DNA of 22,582 nucleotides, from positions 1 through 22,582 of IMG/VR virus record IMGVR_UViG_3300044971_004578. One strand, written 5' to 3'. The position numbers and the translations under genes are program-made. This DNA comes from a virus. Within the stretch, counting starts at the first letter, position 1; each line of letters opens with the position of its first letter. This document shows positions 8,801 to 16,377 of this stretch, one piece after another. The notes below the pieces were generated by a model. It did no database searches and was not told the origin of the DNA. It saw only the letters and a program-made list of their open reading frames with translations.

Positions 8801-9838
8801 TCAGTTGACCTTCGTGGGGTCAATGTTGAGAGAACGAAGGAGATCGGGGTTCAACCGAGCTCCATGCTGCATTGCCAGCATTGCCGCTTCACGCGCCCCC
8901 TTCGGAGGCGCACCTGCCTTGGCAGCATTACCACCAGCAGGCATGGGTTTTCCACCGGCGCGCACTTGCTGCCTGCGCTGGCTGAGGGCTGCGTTTTCCT
9001 GCGTGCGTCGATCAGCCGCTGCAGCCGCCGGGGTCTTGGGCCCGACACCGAACGCAGACAGCATGAGGTTCGCCACCTGCGGCAGGCTCATGTTGGGGAT
9101 GCGCTCATGGATGGCCCGCAGAGCCGCAGCGGCATCCGGGTTGGCGAACACCTTCATGTGCGGCATCTGCGGCGAGCGGGCCAACTGCGCGATGCCGGCG
9201 TTGTACGCCTGTTCAAGACGCGCCTGCTGGGCAGCGAACTGCTGCTGCTGGATGGTACGCTGCTGCGCCTGCTGCTGCTGCTCGAACGTCTTGAGAATCT
9301 GGTCGATCTTGCTCTCGACGCCCTTGGAAGCCTGCTGCTGCTCCCACTTAAGGTTGTCGTGGATGAACTTGAGATGCTCCGAGGCAGGCGCATCCGGCGG
9401 CGGAGGAACCGGACGGGTCGCCTCCAGTTGCGCCTGCTTCTGCTGGGCCGCGGCGTTCTGGATGATGTCCATCAACGCCTTGTTCTGCTGCACGACGGGC
9501 TCAAGCACCGGCGCAAACGCGGAACGAAGCGTGTTTGGATCGAACGCGGGCGCCTGCTGCGCCTGCTGCTGCATCTGCTGGGCGCCCATCAGCAGTCGCT
9601 GGATGTCGGGCATCAGCGCCGGATCAATCTGCTGCTCTTCCTCGACGGGCGCCGTTTCCTGCTCGACGGCAGCCTCCACGGATTCGACCGGCGCGTTGTC
9701 GTCGCCAGCATCGACCGGAGCGGCGTCCATGGGCGCGGCATCCGCGGGAGCAGCATCGCCCCCGCCACCACCCATCGGGGCGCCATCGTCGGCGGACATC
9801 ACCGTGCTGCTGTAGAAATCGCTGCGTTCAATGCCCAT
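8801..9838 (-). CDS. Scaffolding protein
   Basis: 345 residues. The N-terminal ~75 residues are acidic, Ala/Pro/Asp/Glu-rich and probably disordered. Residues about 85-235 are Gln-rich and helical (for example FEQQQQAQQRTIQQQQFAAQ), and the C-terminal part is Ala-rich and basic (RRQQVRAGGKPMPAGG) with a final short helix. An acidic head, a long Gln-rich helical body, a basic end and a place directly between portal and major capsid genes are the hallmarks of internal scaffolding proteins, which guide procapsid assembly and bind capsid protein through the basic C-terminal helices. There is no visible protease domain. ATG at 9838 follows AGGGG just behind the portal stop, three bases away. Confidence 0.75.
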   Translation of the reverse strand: MGIERSDFYSSTVMSADDGAPMGGGGGDAAPADAAPMDAAPVDAGDDNAPVESVEAAVEQETAPVEEEQQIDPALMPDIQRLLMGAQQMQQQAQQAPAFDPNTLRSAFAPVLEPVVQQNKALMDIIQNAAAQQKQAQLEATRPVPPPPDAPASEHLKFIHDNLKWEQQQASKGVESKIDQILKTFEQQQQAQQRTIQQQQFAAQQARLEQAYNAGIAQLARSPQMPHMKVFANPDAAAALRAIHERIPNMSLPQVANLMLSAFGVGPKTPAAAAADRRTQENAALSQRRQQVRAGGKPMPAGGNAAKAGAPPKGAREAAMLAMQHGARLNPDLLRSLNIDPTKVN

Positions 9839-9841
9839 GAA

Positions 9842-12052
9842 TCACCCCTGCGGCGCGTCGTATGAGCGCGCCTGTTCAGCCACCGCCTGATACGCGGCAC
9901 TCTGGCCAGGATCAGCCGGTGGTTGGTTTGAAAACGGCTCCGCGCTCGATGCCGCTGGCGCCCCTCCGGTCGGCTGCGCCGCGACCTGCTGCTGCGTCTG
10001 CGCCGGCTGGAATGCCGGATTCGCGGCGTTCATCGCACCGTAGTTTGCCATGGCGGCCTGCTGCGCCATCTGCGGCGCAATGGCTTCCTCGGCTTCCAGC
10101 TGCGTGTGCATCTCCATGTGCTGCACGAGCCACGGGATCAGCGGGTCCTGCGGATTACGCATCTGGACAGACACCAGTTCCTTTGCGTGCACCACCTTGT
10201 GCAACTTGTGGTTCTGGTACTTGAGAGGCGCAGGCATGATGCCCTGCGTCTGTAGCATCTTGTCTTCCATCATCGCAAAGTCGCTGTGGCTGCGAAGGTC
10301 CGTGTACATGCCTTCGATGTCACCGAACTCGGCGTACTGCTGGTACTGATCGGGCGTGATGCCGCCGTTCTTGAGAGCCTCGGTCAGTTCGTCCATCTTC
10401 GACGCGCGGCTGCGGCCCACGTCGCGCACGGTACGCAAACGCACGTCGGTGGACTCTCCAACGTTCTCGGCGCGGAACTCGAAAGCCTCCTGCGAGCCCG
10501 TCTTTCCGAGTCGGCGGATGAGGCGACCGTCGTCGTAGAAGACGCGGCACAAATCCACGGTCCACTTGATGAGGCTGTCGAGGATGCGCGCGTGCTTGGC
10601 AATGACCGGTTTCAGCGGTCCGATGGCGTGTTCCTCAAGGAACGTCAGCGCACGCGCGGAGTCTGCGTTCTGATTGGCTCCGCGCAGAACCTCGGTCGCG
10701 GAACTGATGCGGTCGACCATGTCAAGCAAAGTCTGCTGCATGGTTTCCGCGTCCTGCGGATACGGCGCCAGTTGCACCGGCTGCGGCGACGGCAGATTGT
10801 TTCTGCCGCTGTAGATGAGGTGGCCGGTCTGGTCGTCCATCCGCATCTTGGTCTGCTCATGGTACGACATGCGAAGCTTGGCGCTGATTTTCGCGCGCGC
10901 GTTCTTCGACGACAGGTGCTCGTTGTACGTGATGATGAGCGGCAGGACGAGGTCAAGCGTCGACTGCGGGTAGTACATCCCGTCCGTCTCGTACATCGGG
11001 AAGTAGAAGTAGGGGCTCCATTGGCGGCTGTCGTGCAGATACGGAAGCGGCCCGGAGTAGATTTCCTGGTCCGACAGGTGAACGCTGAAGACACCCATCG
11101 GGTACTCGGCGCACGGTTTCCAGTAGTACTCGCGCACCGAGATGTACTTGAGCGTCGTCGGGCGCATCAGAACCACGGCGCTGCTGGTGCGGTACGAACC
11201 CATCATCTCGTTCCCGAGAGGGGCACGCTGGAACACCTCGAACGGAATGCCGAGCGGCTCGCCGTAGCAGCGGTATGCCCGCTCAGGGGACATGCGGATG
11301 TGCTGGACCATCTCCTCGGCGTCGCCGGGACACCGAGCGTCGGGGTCCGTGTACATGTCGTCCGGGTGGATCGCCATGTACGCGATGTCGCCCTCGGGCT
11401 TCATGCCGCCGAACTCGGAGATGTAACCAGGAGGCGACGGAGGACGGGTCGGACCCGGCTGCACGCCTTCCGCGTTGCACTTGGGGCACGCTTTTGCGTC
11501 TGGCATCCACACGATGCCGGTGGCGTTGCACTGGCTGCACGGCACTTGGTTGAACAGCGGCTTGTGATTTCCCGCGGTGGGATCCCACGGAGCCTTGATC
11601 CACGCATGACCGTAAAGATTGCACATCTGCGCGGCGCGCGCGTAGGCGTCGCCAAGCTGCGCCGACTCGATGGCGCTGTTGGCCAGTTCCGCGGCGACAT
11701 GGGCGCGAGCGATGTCCTCCTGGTCTTGCGTACGCGGGCTGGCCTCGCACAACGGTTCGTAGAACATGACGCCGCTGATGGTGCGGACCACGTCAAACGC
11801 GAGGTTCGCGTACACGAAGTTCTGGCGACGGTCCGGGTTCAAGCCAACAACGGTCGCGGACGTGGGGATGCGCCGGAAGTACGGGCGACCCGCGTACCAG
11901 TTGAGGTTGACCCAGTTGTCCATCTCCCGGATCATCCGTGGTGCCTGACGCGCGCGCTGCAGCAGATCCTGCTGTCGCAGGGTCACGTTGAGCCCCTTGA
12001 GGTACGCCTCGTCGCGTACCGCTCTGAACCCCACGTTGCCCCGGTCGAACAT
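9842..12052 (-). CDS. Portal protein with a zinc-ribbon-like insert
   Basis: 736 residues, typical for large podovirus portals. The N-terminal part has the portal-type pattern NWVNLNWYAGRPYF and NFVYANLAFDVVRTISGVMF; the central part has the long-helix region with NEHLSSKNARAKISAKLRMS and ATEVLRGANQNADSARALTF, and the C-terminal ~90 residues are Gln/Ala/Pro-rich and disordered. Twelve portal subunits would form the DNA channel at one capsid vertex and dock the terminase. Unusual: Cys172, Cys175, Cys189 and Cys192 form two CxxC knuckles (CSQCNATG and CPKCNAEG) like one DnaJ-type zinc finger, probably in the outer wing. It precedes scaffold and capsid genes, and ATG at 12052 overlaps the upstream stop as TGATG. 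Confidence 0.85.
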   Translation of the reverse strand: MFDRGNVGFRAVRDEAYLKGLNVTLRQQDLLQRARQAPRMIREMDNWVNLNWYAGRPYFRRIPTSATVVGLNPDRRQNFVYANLAFDVVRTISGVMFYEPLCEASPRTQDQEDIARAHVAAELANSAIESAQLGDAYARAAQMCNLYGHAWIKAPWDPTAGNHKPLFNQVPCSQCNATGIVWMPDAKACPKCNAEGVQPGPTRPPSPPGYISEFGGMKPEGDIAYMAIHPDDMYTDPDARCPGDAEEMVQHIRMSPERAYRCYGEPLGIPFEVFQRAPLGNEMMGSYRTSSAVVLMRPTTLKYISVREYYWKPCAEYPMGVFSVHLSDQEIYSGPLPYLHDSRQWSPYFYFPMYETDGMYYPQSTLDLVLPLIITYNEHLSSKNARAKISAKLRMSYHEQTKMRMDDQTGHLIYSGRNNLPSPQPVQLAPYPQDAETMQQTLLDMVDRISSATEVLRGANQNADSARALTFLEEHAIGPLKPVIAKHARILDSLIKWTVDLCRVFYDDGRLIRRLGKTGSQEAFEFRAENVGESTDVRLRTVRDVGRSRASKMDELTEALKNGGITPDQYQQYAEFGDIEGMYTDLRSHSDFAMMEDKMLQTQGIMPAPLKYQNHKLHKVVHAKELVSVQMRNPQDPLIPWLVQHMEMHTQLEAEEAIAPQMAQQAAMANYGAMNAANPAFQPAQTQQQVAAQPTGGAPAASSAEPFSNQPPADPGQSAAYQAVAEQARSYDAPQG

Positions 12053-12330
12053 CAGGTCACCCCGCTACGGTTCGGATCGGCCACATCGGTCATGTCCTTG
12101 GCGAACGTGGTCGACCACACCGGGTTGGCCATGTCGGGAGGAACCTCCACCCGCGCTGCCTGGCGCTTGTTGCGCCTCACCGGCTTGACCATGTCCGACA
12201 AGACCTCCGCGGACTCCTTCGACGTCAGGCTCGTCAGCGCATACGCCATGCGAACCGCCATGAACGCAAGCGTCCCGACGCAAGACACGGCCACGAACGC
12301 CAGAACCAGTACGGCCACGATGCTTTCCAT
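12052..12330 (-). CDS. Small single-pass membrane protein, first gene of the virion operon
   Basis: 92 residues, not recognised. Residues about 4-26 are a continuous hydrophobic stretch (IVAVLVLAFVAVSCVGTLAF) that fits one transmembrane helix. The rest is polar with a basic patch (VRRNKRQAAR, about 50-59), so by the positive-inside rule the C-terminus is probably cytoplasmic. There is no signal-peptidase or lipobox site. ATG at 12330 has only a weak upstream site. It shares TGATG with the portal start, so the two are probably co-translated. Its place at the head of the morphogenesis operon is odd for a membrane protein. A holin-like role or a membrane anchor for procapsid assembly could be considered, but neither is shown. 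Confidence 0.7.
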   Translation of the reverse strand: MESIVAVLVLAFVAVSCVGTLAFMAVRMAYALTSLTSKESAEVLSDMVKPVRRNKRQAARVEVPPDMANPVWSTTFAKDMTDVADPNRSGVT

Positions 12331-12398
12331 TTGGCCTGTCTACTACCTTGAAGGGTAACCTTGCAAGTACACGGACGCACGTCCAATGTAAACCTGCC
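12331..12398. promoter_or_regulatory. Divergent intergenic control region, virion operon versus terminase
   Basis: This 68-base gap separates the leftward virion operon from the rightward terminase genes, so it should hold divergent start signals. It contains an inverted repeat GGACG-CA-CGTCC at 12373-12384, an eight-base palindrome CTTGCAAG at 12360-12367, and ACCTTG twice (12345-12350 and 12358-12363, 13 bases apart). I see no good sigma-70 promoter pair on either strand. The repeats are candidate operator sites for a phage or host regulator. Confidence 0.4.
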
Positions 12399-13595
12399 AT
12401 GAAGCCACCTTCAGAAGGACTGCTGGAGTTCCTTTCCGGGCTCGACGCCGGCCAGCCCGACAAGGTAGAAAAGGTCAAAGCCACCAAGTTCTCGCAGCTT
12501 GGCTGGGACGACAAGTTGTTCAAGAAGTGGATTGTCAACGCGCTCCGCATCGAGGACAAGACCACCAACGCCATGCTCCCGCTGGGTCCGCTGCTGATGG
12601 CCAACCGGCCACAGGCGGAACTGCTCTTCACCATCCTCAAGGCACTCGACCGTGGCGGACCCGTCCGGTTCCTGGTGTTGAAGAGCCGCAAGGTCGGTGT
12701 GTCGACCATCGTGGTGGAACTGCTGCTGGCCATGGCAATGCAGCTCAAGGGGATCACCTGCGCCATCCTTGCCCACACCGACGAGTCTTCGCTGAAACTT
12801 TTCAAGATCGCCCGTGACTCCTACGAGAACCTGCCAAAGGATCTCAAGAACGCGCTCCCTACGCGGTACAACGCGCAGGATCGCATCCAGTTCGGCAACA
12901 AGGACTACGAGAAACTGAAGGCGCAGGATTTTGGGCACGTCGCGCTCATCAAGTCTCAGACCGCCGCAGGACAGTACCCGCTGACGGGCGACACGGTGCG
13001 CGTGCTGCACCTATCCGAGTGCGCCAAGTACGACGCCGTGGGCGACCACGCAGCCCAGCAGCGGTTCATCCTGTCTGCGCTTGGCGCCGTCCCGAAACTT
13101 GGACCGTCGCTGGTCATCGCGGAGTCCACCGCCAACGGTCAGCAGGGATGGTTCTACAACGAGTGGCAGCGGGCATCGAAAGCCCAAGCCGACGGTGAGA
13201 CTACGTCCAACTGGATCCCCCTGTTCTTCTCATGGCTGGAGGATCCTGCATGCTGGGCTCCCGTGCCGCACGGCTACGACTGGTCGCGGTGGCCGGCGGA
13301 AGATCAGAAGACCGAGGCCATGCTGCGCGACACGTTCTTTGCCAAGCCGGAACAACTGTACTTTCGGCGGTCGCAGATCAACATCGAGATGGCCGGTAAC
13401 TACGAACTGTTCGACCAGGAGTATCCGACGACGCCCAGCGGGGCGTTCCTTGCGTCCGGTCGACCTGCGGTACCACGGCGCTACATCAAGGCCATGGAAG
13501 CCATGGTGACCGACGACTACCGGCGCTACACGGCCAAGGTGATTGACAGTTACGACTCGACGATGACCGTCGACGTGGTGACGGAGCGCGCATGA
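12399..13595 (+). CDS. terL: Terminase large subunit, ATPase half (split gene)
   Basis: 398 residues. It powers DNA packaging by ATP hydrolysis at the portal. Visible motifs are a deviant Walker A SRKVGVST (96-103), a Walker B with catalytic Glu, VLHLSE (202-207), and the coupling motif ESTANG (242-247) with the familiar GWFYNEW after it. There is no RuvC-like nuclease domain: the protein stops about 50 residues after the FLASG segment, where a normal TerL runs on into its nuclease. That domain is the next gene, which starts inside this stop codon (ATGA). I chose ATG at 12399; an upstream in-frame TTG at 12348 would crowd the divergent gene and adds residues unlike a TerL start. Together the two products have about 668 residues, a normal large TerL size. 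Confidence 0.85.
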   Translation: MKPPSEGLLEFLSGLDAGQPDKVEKVKATKFSQLGWDDKLFKKWIVNALRIEDKTTNAMLPLGPLLMANRPQAELLFTILKALDRGGPVRFLVLKSRKVGVSTIVVELLLAMAMQLKGITCAILAHTDESSLKLFKIARDSYENLPKDLKNALPTRYNAQDRIQFGNKDYEKLKAQDFGHVALIKSQTAAGQYPLTGDTVRVLHLSECAKYDAVGDHAAQQRFILSALGAVPKLGPSLVIAESTANGQQGWFYNEWQRASKAQADGETTSNWIPLFFSWLEDPACWAPVPHGYDWSRWPAEDQKTEAMLRDTFFAKPEQLYFRRSQINIEMAGNYELFDQEYPTTPSGAFLASGRPAVPRRYIKAMEAMVTDDYRRYTAKVIDSYDSTMTVDVVTERA

Positions 13596-14404
13596 CCTCG
13601 GTGCAGATCCGCAAGATGGGCGACGGGCCGGAAGGACTGGGCGAGATTCACGTCCTTGAAGAGCCCGTCGAGGGCGCGCAGTACATCATCGGAGCCGACG
13701 TCGCGCAGGGAGCCACGTTCGGTACGGCCAAGCAGGACGCGGACGAGTCCACGCTGTGCGTGCTGCGACGTGACGGGATGCAGCTCATACAGGTGTGCGA
13801 GGCCGCGTACCGCTCCGAGAACTACGTGTTCGGACAGGTTCTTGCCGCCATCGGCACCTGGTACAACCACGCGTTCGTCAACGTGGAGCGCAACCTGGCG
13901 CACGGCGTCATCGCGGGCCTCAAGTCCTCCGGTTACCCCGTCGAACGCTGGTACGTGCCGCCCATCCAGTCATCCACGCTGGACGCGTCCGCGGCGCAGT
14001 ATTTCTTTCACAAGAACGCCAGCACTCAGAAGGTTCTGCTGGACACGCTCATCGCGTACATGGACCCGGAGGCGCCGCGACTGCGCCTGTTCTCCAAGCG
14101 GTGCCTCAACGAGATCGGGTCGCTACAGCGGGACGCCAACGGCGCCATCAACACCAACGGCAAGGACCGCACGATTGCCCTCGCCATGGCGGTCATTGTA
14201 GACGCCACAACCGAGTTCGAGGTCGAACTGCTGGAGAAGAAGAAGGCTCGCCCCATCGCCCCGTTCGGGGTCGACGAGGAACAATGGAACGAGCTTCATG
14301 GCATCAAGAACGTGCGTCCGCAGCAGTCCGACGAGGTTCCTGACTGGGAGGGCTCGGGTGAAACAGACGACGCGTGGGTTGGCGACTGGACGGAGATGAA
14401 CTAG
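13592..14404 (+). CDS. terL: Terminase large subunit, nuclease half (split gene)
   Basis: 270 residues. This is the RNase H/RuvC-like nuclease domain that cuts concatemeric phage DNA. The three catalytic acidic residues are placed as in the family: Asp36 in YIIGADVAQG, Glu99 in VNVERNLAHG, and Asp192 in KDRTIALAMA; Asp51 nearby may also help. The N-terminal ~28 residues (GLGEIHVLEEPVEG) match the linker strand that normally joins the ATPase and nuclease domains. The start ATG overlaps the stop of the ATPase gene by four bases, in a different frame, so translation is probably coupled. The C-terminal ~60 residues are acidic and may be flexible. A sequencing frameshift is the main alternative to a real split. 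Confidence 0.85.
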   Translation: MTSVQIRKMGDGPEGLGEIHVLEEPVEGAQYIIGADVAQGATFGTAKQDADESTLCVLRRDGMQLIQVCEAAYRSENYVFGQVLAAIGTWYNHAFVNVERNLAHGVIAGLKSSGYPVERWYVPPIQSSTLDASAAQYFFHKNASTQKVLLDTLIAYMDPEAPRLRLFSKRCLNEIGSLQRDANGAINTNGKDRTIALAMAVIVDATTEFEVELLEKKKARPIAPFGVDEEQWNELHGIKNVRPQQSDEVPDWEGSGETDDAWVGDWTEMN

Positions 14405-14416
14405 CGCGAAAAGAAA

Positions 14417-14440
14417 GAGCCCGGGTTGCCGCCCGGGCTC
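14417..14440 (-). terminator. Strong hairpin terminator, best fit to the leftward recombination operon
   Basis: GAGCCCGGG, loop TTGCCG, CCCGGGCTC make a perfect nine-pair, GC-rich stem. Read on the minus strand it is followed by a T-rich tail (TTTCTTTTCG at 14416-14407). On the plus strand the tail is CTTGGAACTG, not T-rich. It lies between two converging operons, so it may stop both, but it is best formed for transcripts coming from the recT operon. Confidence 0.75.
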
Positions 14441-14489
14441 CTTGGAACTGAGGCAGAGGGGTACGCGCCCCCCAAGCCGACACTCGCAC

Positions 14490-14507
14490 CGCCGTTTTTA
14501 CACGGCG
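14490..14507. terminator. Second hairpin in the gap after recT
   Basis: CGCCGT, loop TTTTAC, ACGGCG give a six-pair stem, 13 bases beyond the recT stop on the minus strand and 49 bases ahead of the stronger hairpin. It has no T-run behind it on either strand. It may protect the 3' end of the message or act with the main terminator. The rest of the gap (14405-14519) shows nothing else. Confidence 0.35.
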
Positions 14508-14519
14508 TCAACCGGCGCG

Positions 14520-15317
14520 TCAACCTTTTTTCGCCGCCTCGACCACCCTGTCGAGCGCGCCCTTCTCCTCCACGACCTCGCCCGTCACATCATCGAACGG
14601 ACCAACCTCGTCACGCACGACGGTACCCGTGCGCTCCAGCACCTCCTCGGCTTCGATGATGCGGTGCGCCTCCGGGCTCATTGGCAGCATCTTTGCCAAC
14701 TTCCGCAGCGGCGTCTTGCGCCACATCTCTTCCTCATGCGTCTCCCACGGCGTCTTGCGCCCGCCGGCCTTGCGGATGGCCTCACCCTTCACCTTCTCGA
14801 TCTGGCCCTTCAGCATCACCTCCATCTGGAAGCCGCCATCCTTGAAATGGGCGATGGCGTAGGCGTGCGTCAACCTCGCGGGGTCCGTCTCTCCCATGGG
14901 CGTGTGCTTCAGCGTCGGGTTCATGCCGTAGGAGTACGAAAACTCGTCGCCAGCGAACACGGCCCGCGCCTCGATGGACTTGATCTGGCCCGACCGGCGA
15001 GCGAGTTCAACGAGCCCCTTGTATCCGAGGATGAGCTGGCACTCCTTGCCGTACGGCACAAAGTACGCCTGCCCCATCAGACCGCCCACCTCCAGGCCCA
15101 ACTGCGCCACCTGGCCGATGGCGCCCATCAGCGAGGCCGCATCGCAGTCGAGCAGCTTCGGGTTCTTCCGCAGTTCCGTCAGCACGATGCGGACAAGCCG
15201 CTTGTCGTCGATGCCGCGCGGAATCGCCTTGGCGATCTCGGCGCTGCGGGCGTTGATCATGCCCTGCACCGTCAGGAACTTCTGCTGCACCGGACTGTGA
15301 ACCATCGTCGTCGACAT
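14520..15317 (-). CDS. recT: RecT-family single-strand annealing protein
   Basis: 265 residues, the usual RecT size. It anneals complementary single strands made by the exonuclease of the same operon. The family signature is clear: AQLGLEVGGLMGQAYFVPYG (about 71-90) followed by CQLILGYKGLVELARRSG (about 93-110), then the FSYSYGMNPTLKHTP and HFKDGGFQ region. The C-terminal part is acidic (DDVTGEVVEEKG), as is common in annealing proteins that contact host SSB or helicase factors. The start ATG at 15317 overlaps the stop of a 54-residue gene by one base, with GAAAGGGG as a ribosome site inside that gene. It is the last gene before the hairpins. Confidence 0.92.
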   Translation of the reverse strand: MSTTMVHSPVQQKFLTVQGMINARSAEIAKAIPRGIDDKRLVRIVLTELRKNPKLLDCDAASLMGAIGQVAQLGLEVGGLMGQAYFVPYGKECQLILGYKGLVELARRSGQIKSIEARAVFAGDEFSYSYGMNPTLKHTPMGETDPARLTHAYAIAHFKDGGFQMEVMLKGQIEKVKGEAIRKAGGRKTPWETHEEEMWRKTPLRKLAKMLPMSPEAHRIIEAEEVLERTGTVVRDEVGPFDDVTGEVVEEKGALDRVVEAAKKG

Positions 15318-15481
15318 CAGTTACCACCCCTTTCAGACTCACGGAGAACATCCCAGTAGAACTGCGTCGGAGTCAGCGGATGAACCACCGGATCAACACC
15401 GAGGTGACGCAGGCGCCGGATCAGCGACCCGCGGATCACGATCTCTTCGCGCTGCTCGCGCGTCATCTGATCGGCGTTCAT
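15317..15481 (-). CDS. 54-residue protein between exonuclease and recT
   Basis: I do not recognise this small protein. It reads from ATG at 15481 to TGA at 15317-15319. It starts MNADQMTREQREEIVIRGSL, has an amphipathic basic helix (LIRRLRHLG, about 20-28) and then a conserved-looking HPLTPTQFYWDVL stretch (about 34-46). It is joined to its neighbours by an ATGA overlap on one side and TGATG on the other, so all three are probably co-translated. The tight position inside a recombination pair suggests a helper or inhibitor of the exonuclease/RecT pair, or only a linker gene. The overlaps and codon use make it a real gene in my view. Confidence 0.7.
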   Translation of the reverse strand: MNADQMTREQREEIVIRGSLIRRLRHLGVDPVVHPLTPTQFYWDVLRESERGGN

Positions 15482-16377
15482 GCGTCACCGTCCTTGTCAC
15501 CGCCGACGAGGTTCACGACGCGGTACTTCTGCTCCTTGACGGTGTACGGCTTCTTGTTGATCAACTTCACGCGGTAATGCACGTCATCCGCCATCTCCAC
15601 CGTGTCGGCATCCTGAGCCGCCACAATCACCGCGTTGCGAAACGCCTTGAGGCGTTCCTGTATGCGTGCGTTCTGCTTTCTCAGTTCCACGATCTCGCGG
15701 TGGAACTCCAGCAGTTCGGGGCAACGCACCGTCTTGCCTTCCGTGACGGTGAGCAGCGACCGAGCCAGTGCGTCCATCTCGTCGGGAGTCTTGGGCGCCG
15801 GCGGGTCGCGTGACTCCACGGCATCCCAGAACGACTTTTCCTCGCGCACCAGCAGATCCTGGAACTCGGGATGACGCTGCACCGGGTACCATTGCAGATC
15901 CTGACCACCGAACAGCACCACCAGAACGGCGCTGTCAAAGCCCGTCACCGCCATCTGGTGCTGCATCTGCGCCTGGTAGTAAACCGGCAGCTCGCGCTCC
16001 CAGTTCTCCTTCTGCGCGGCGCTCACCGCCTTGATCTCCACGATGGCTTGCTTTCCGTCGATGTCCGCAACGCCGTCCAGCGACGCGCGCATCCACGGCT
16101 TTTGCTCATGAACGCAGATGGTGTGCGGTCCCCAGTAGGACACCGGGATTCCGCTCACCGCGGCAAACTCCTCTCGGATCAGCGGCTCCAACTTGCTTCC
16201 CCAGCGCATCTGCTGGGTGCTCTCCTTCGGCGGAAGCAGGCCCAACTTCTGCTGGAACAGCTCGACCCGGTTGCTCCACTTGCTCAGTCCCAGCACCGTG
16301 GGCGCGTCCGACGCGCCGATGCCGTTCCTGCGCTCCTCAAGCCACGCATCGCGCGACTCGCACTCGATGGTTCTCAT
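15478..16377 (-). CDS. YqaJ/lambda-type recombination exonuclease
   Basis: 299 residues. It resects double-stranded ends to feed RecT. The PD-(D/E)XK core is visible: GIGASDAPTVLGLSKW (19-34), the motif with Glu64 in RWGSKLEPLIREE, Asp101 in SLDGVAD, Glu114-x-Lys116 in IVEIKAVSA, and Gln136/Gln140 in YYQAQMQHQMAVTG. The C-terminal ~100 residues include a coiled helix (EIVELRKQNARIQERLKAFR) and a basic tail, beyond the nuclease core. I start at ATG 16377, with AAGGAG five bases upstream; the longer GTG start at 16443 would read through the likely promoter. It is the first gene of the recombination operon. Confidence 0.88.
   Translation of the reverse strand: MRTIECESRDAWLEERRNGIGASDAPTVLGLSKWSNRVELFQQKLGLLPPKESTQQMRWGSKLEPLIREEFAAVSGIPVSYWGPHTICVHEQKPWMRASLDGVADIDGKQAIVEIKAVSAAQKENWERELPVYYQAQMQHQMAVTGFDSAVLVVLFGGQDLQWYPVQRHPEFQDLLVREEKSFWDAVESRDPPAPKTPDEMDALARSLLTVTEGKTVRCPELLEFHREIVELRKQNARIQERLKAFRNAVIVAAQDADTVEMADDVHYRVKLINKKPYTVKEQKYRVVNLVGGDKDGDA

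Noticed and set aside
9241-9290. CTG/TGC-rich repeats in the scaffold gene taken as a tandem DNA repeat
   Set aside because: They encode the Gln-rich helical body in frame and show no fixed repeat unit.
12052-12330. The small gene before portal as the small terminase subunit
   Set aside because: It has a membrane helix and no helix-turn-helix DNA-binding pattern; no other candidate for a small terminase was found in the window.
10286-12358. A 690-codon open frame on the plus strand opposite the portal gene
   Set aside because: Same type of shadow: the minus-strand portal has clear family patterns and normal codon use, and this frame crosses the divergent control region without a start signal.
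12348-12398. Longer start (TTG 12348) for the terminase ATPase gene
   Set aside because: It adds residues rich in Arg, Thr and Cys unlike a TerL start and would leave only 17 bases to the divergent gene; ATG 12399 is simpler.
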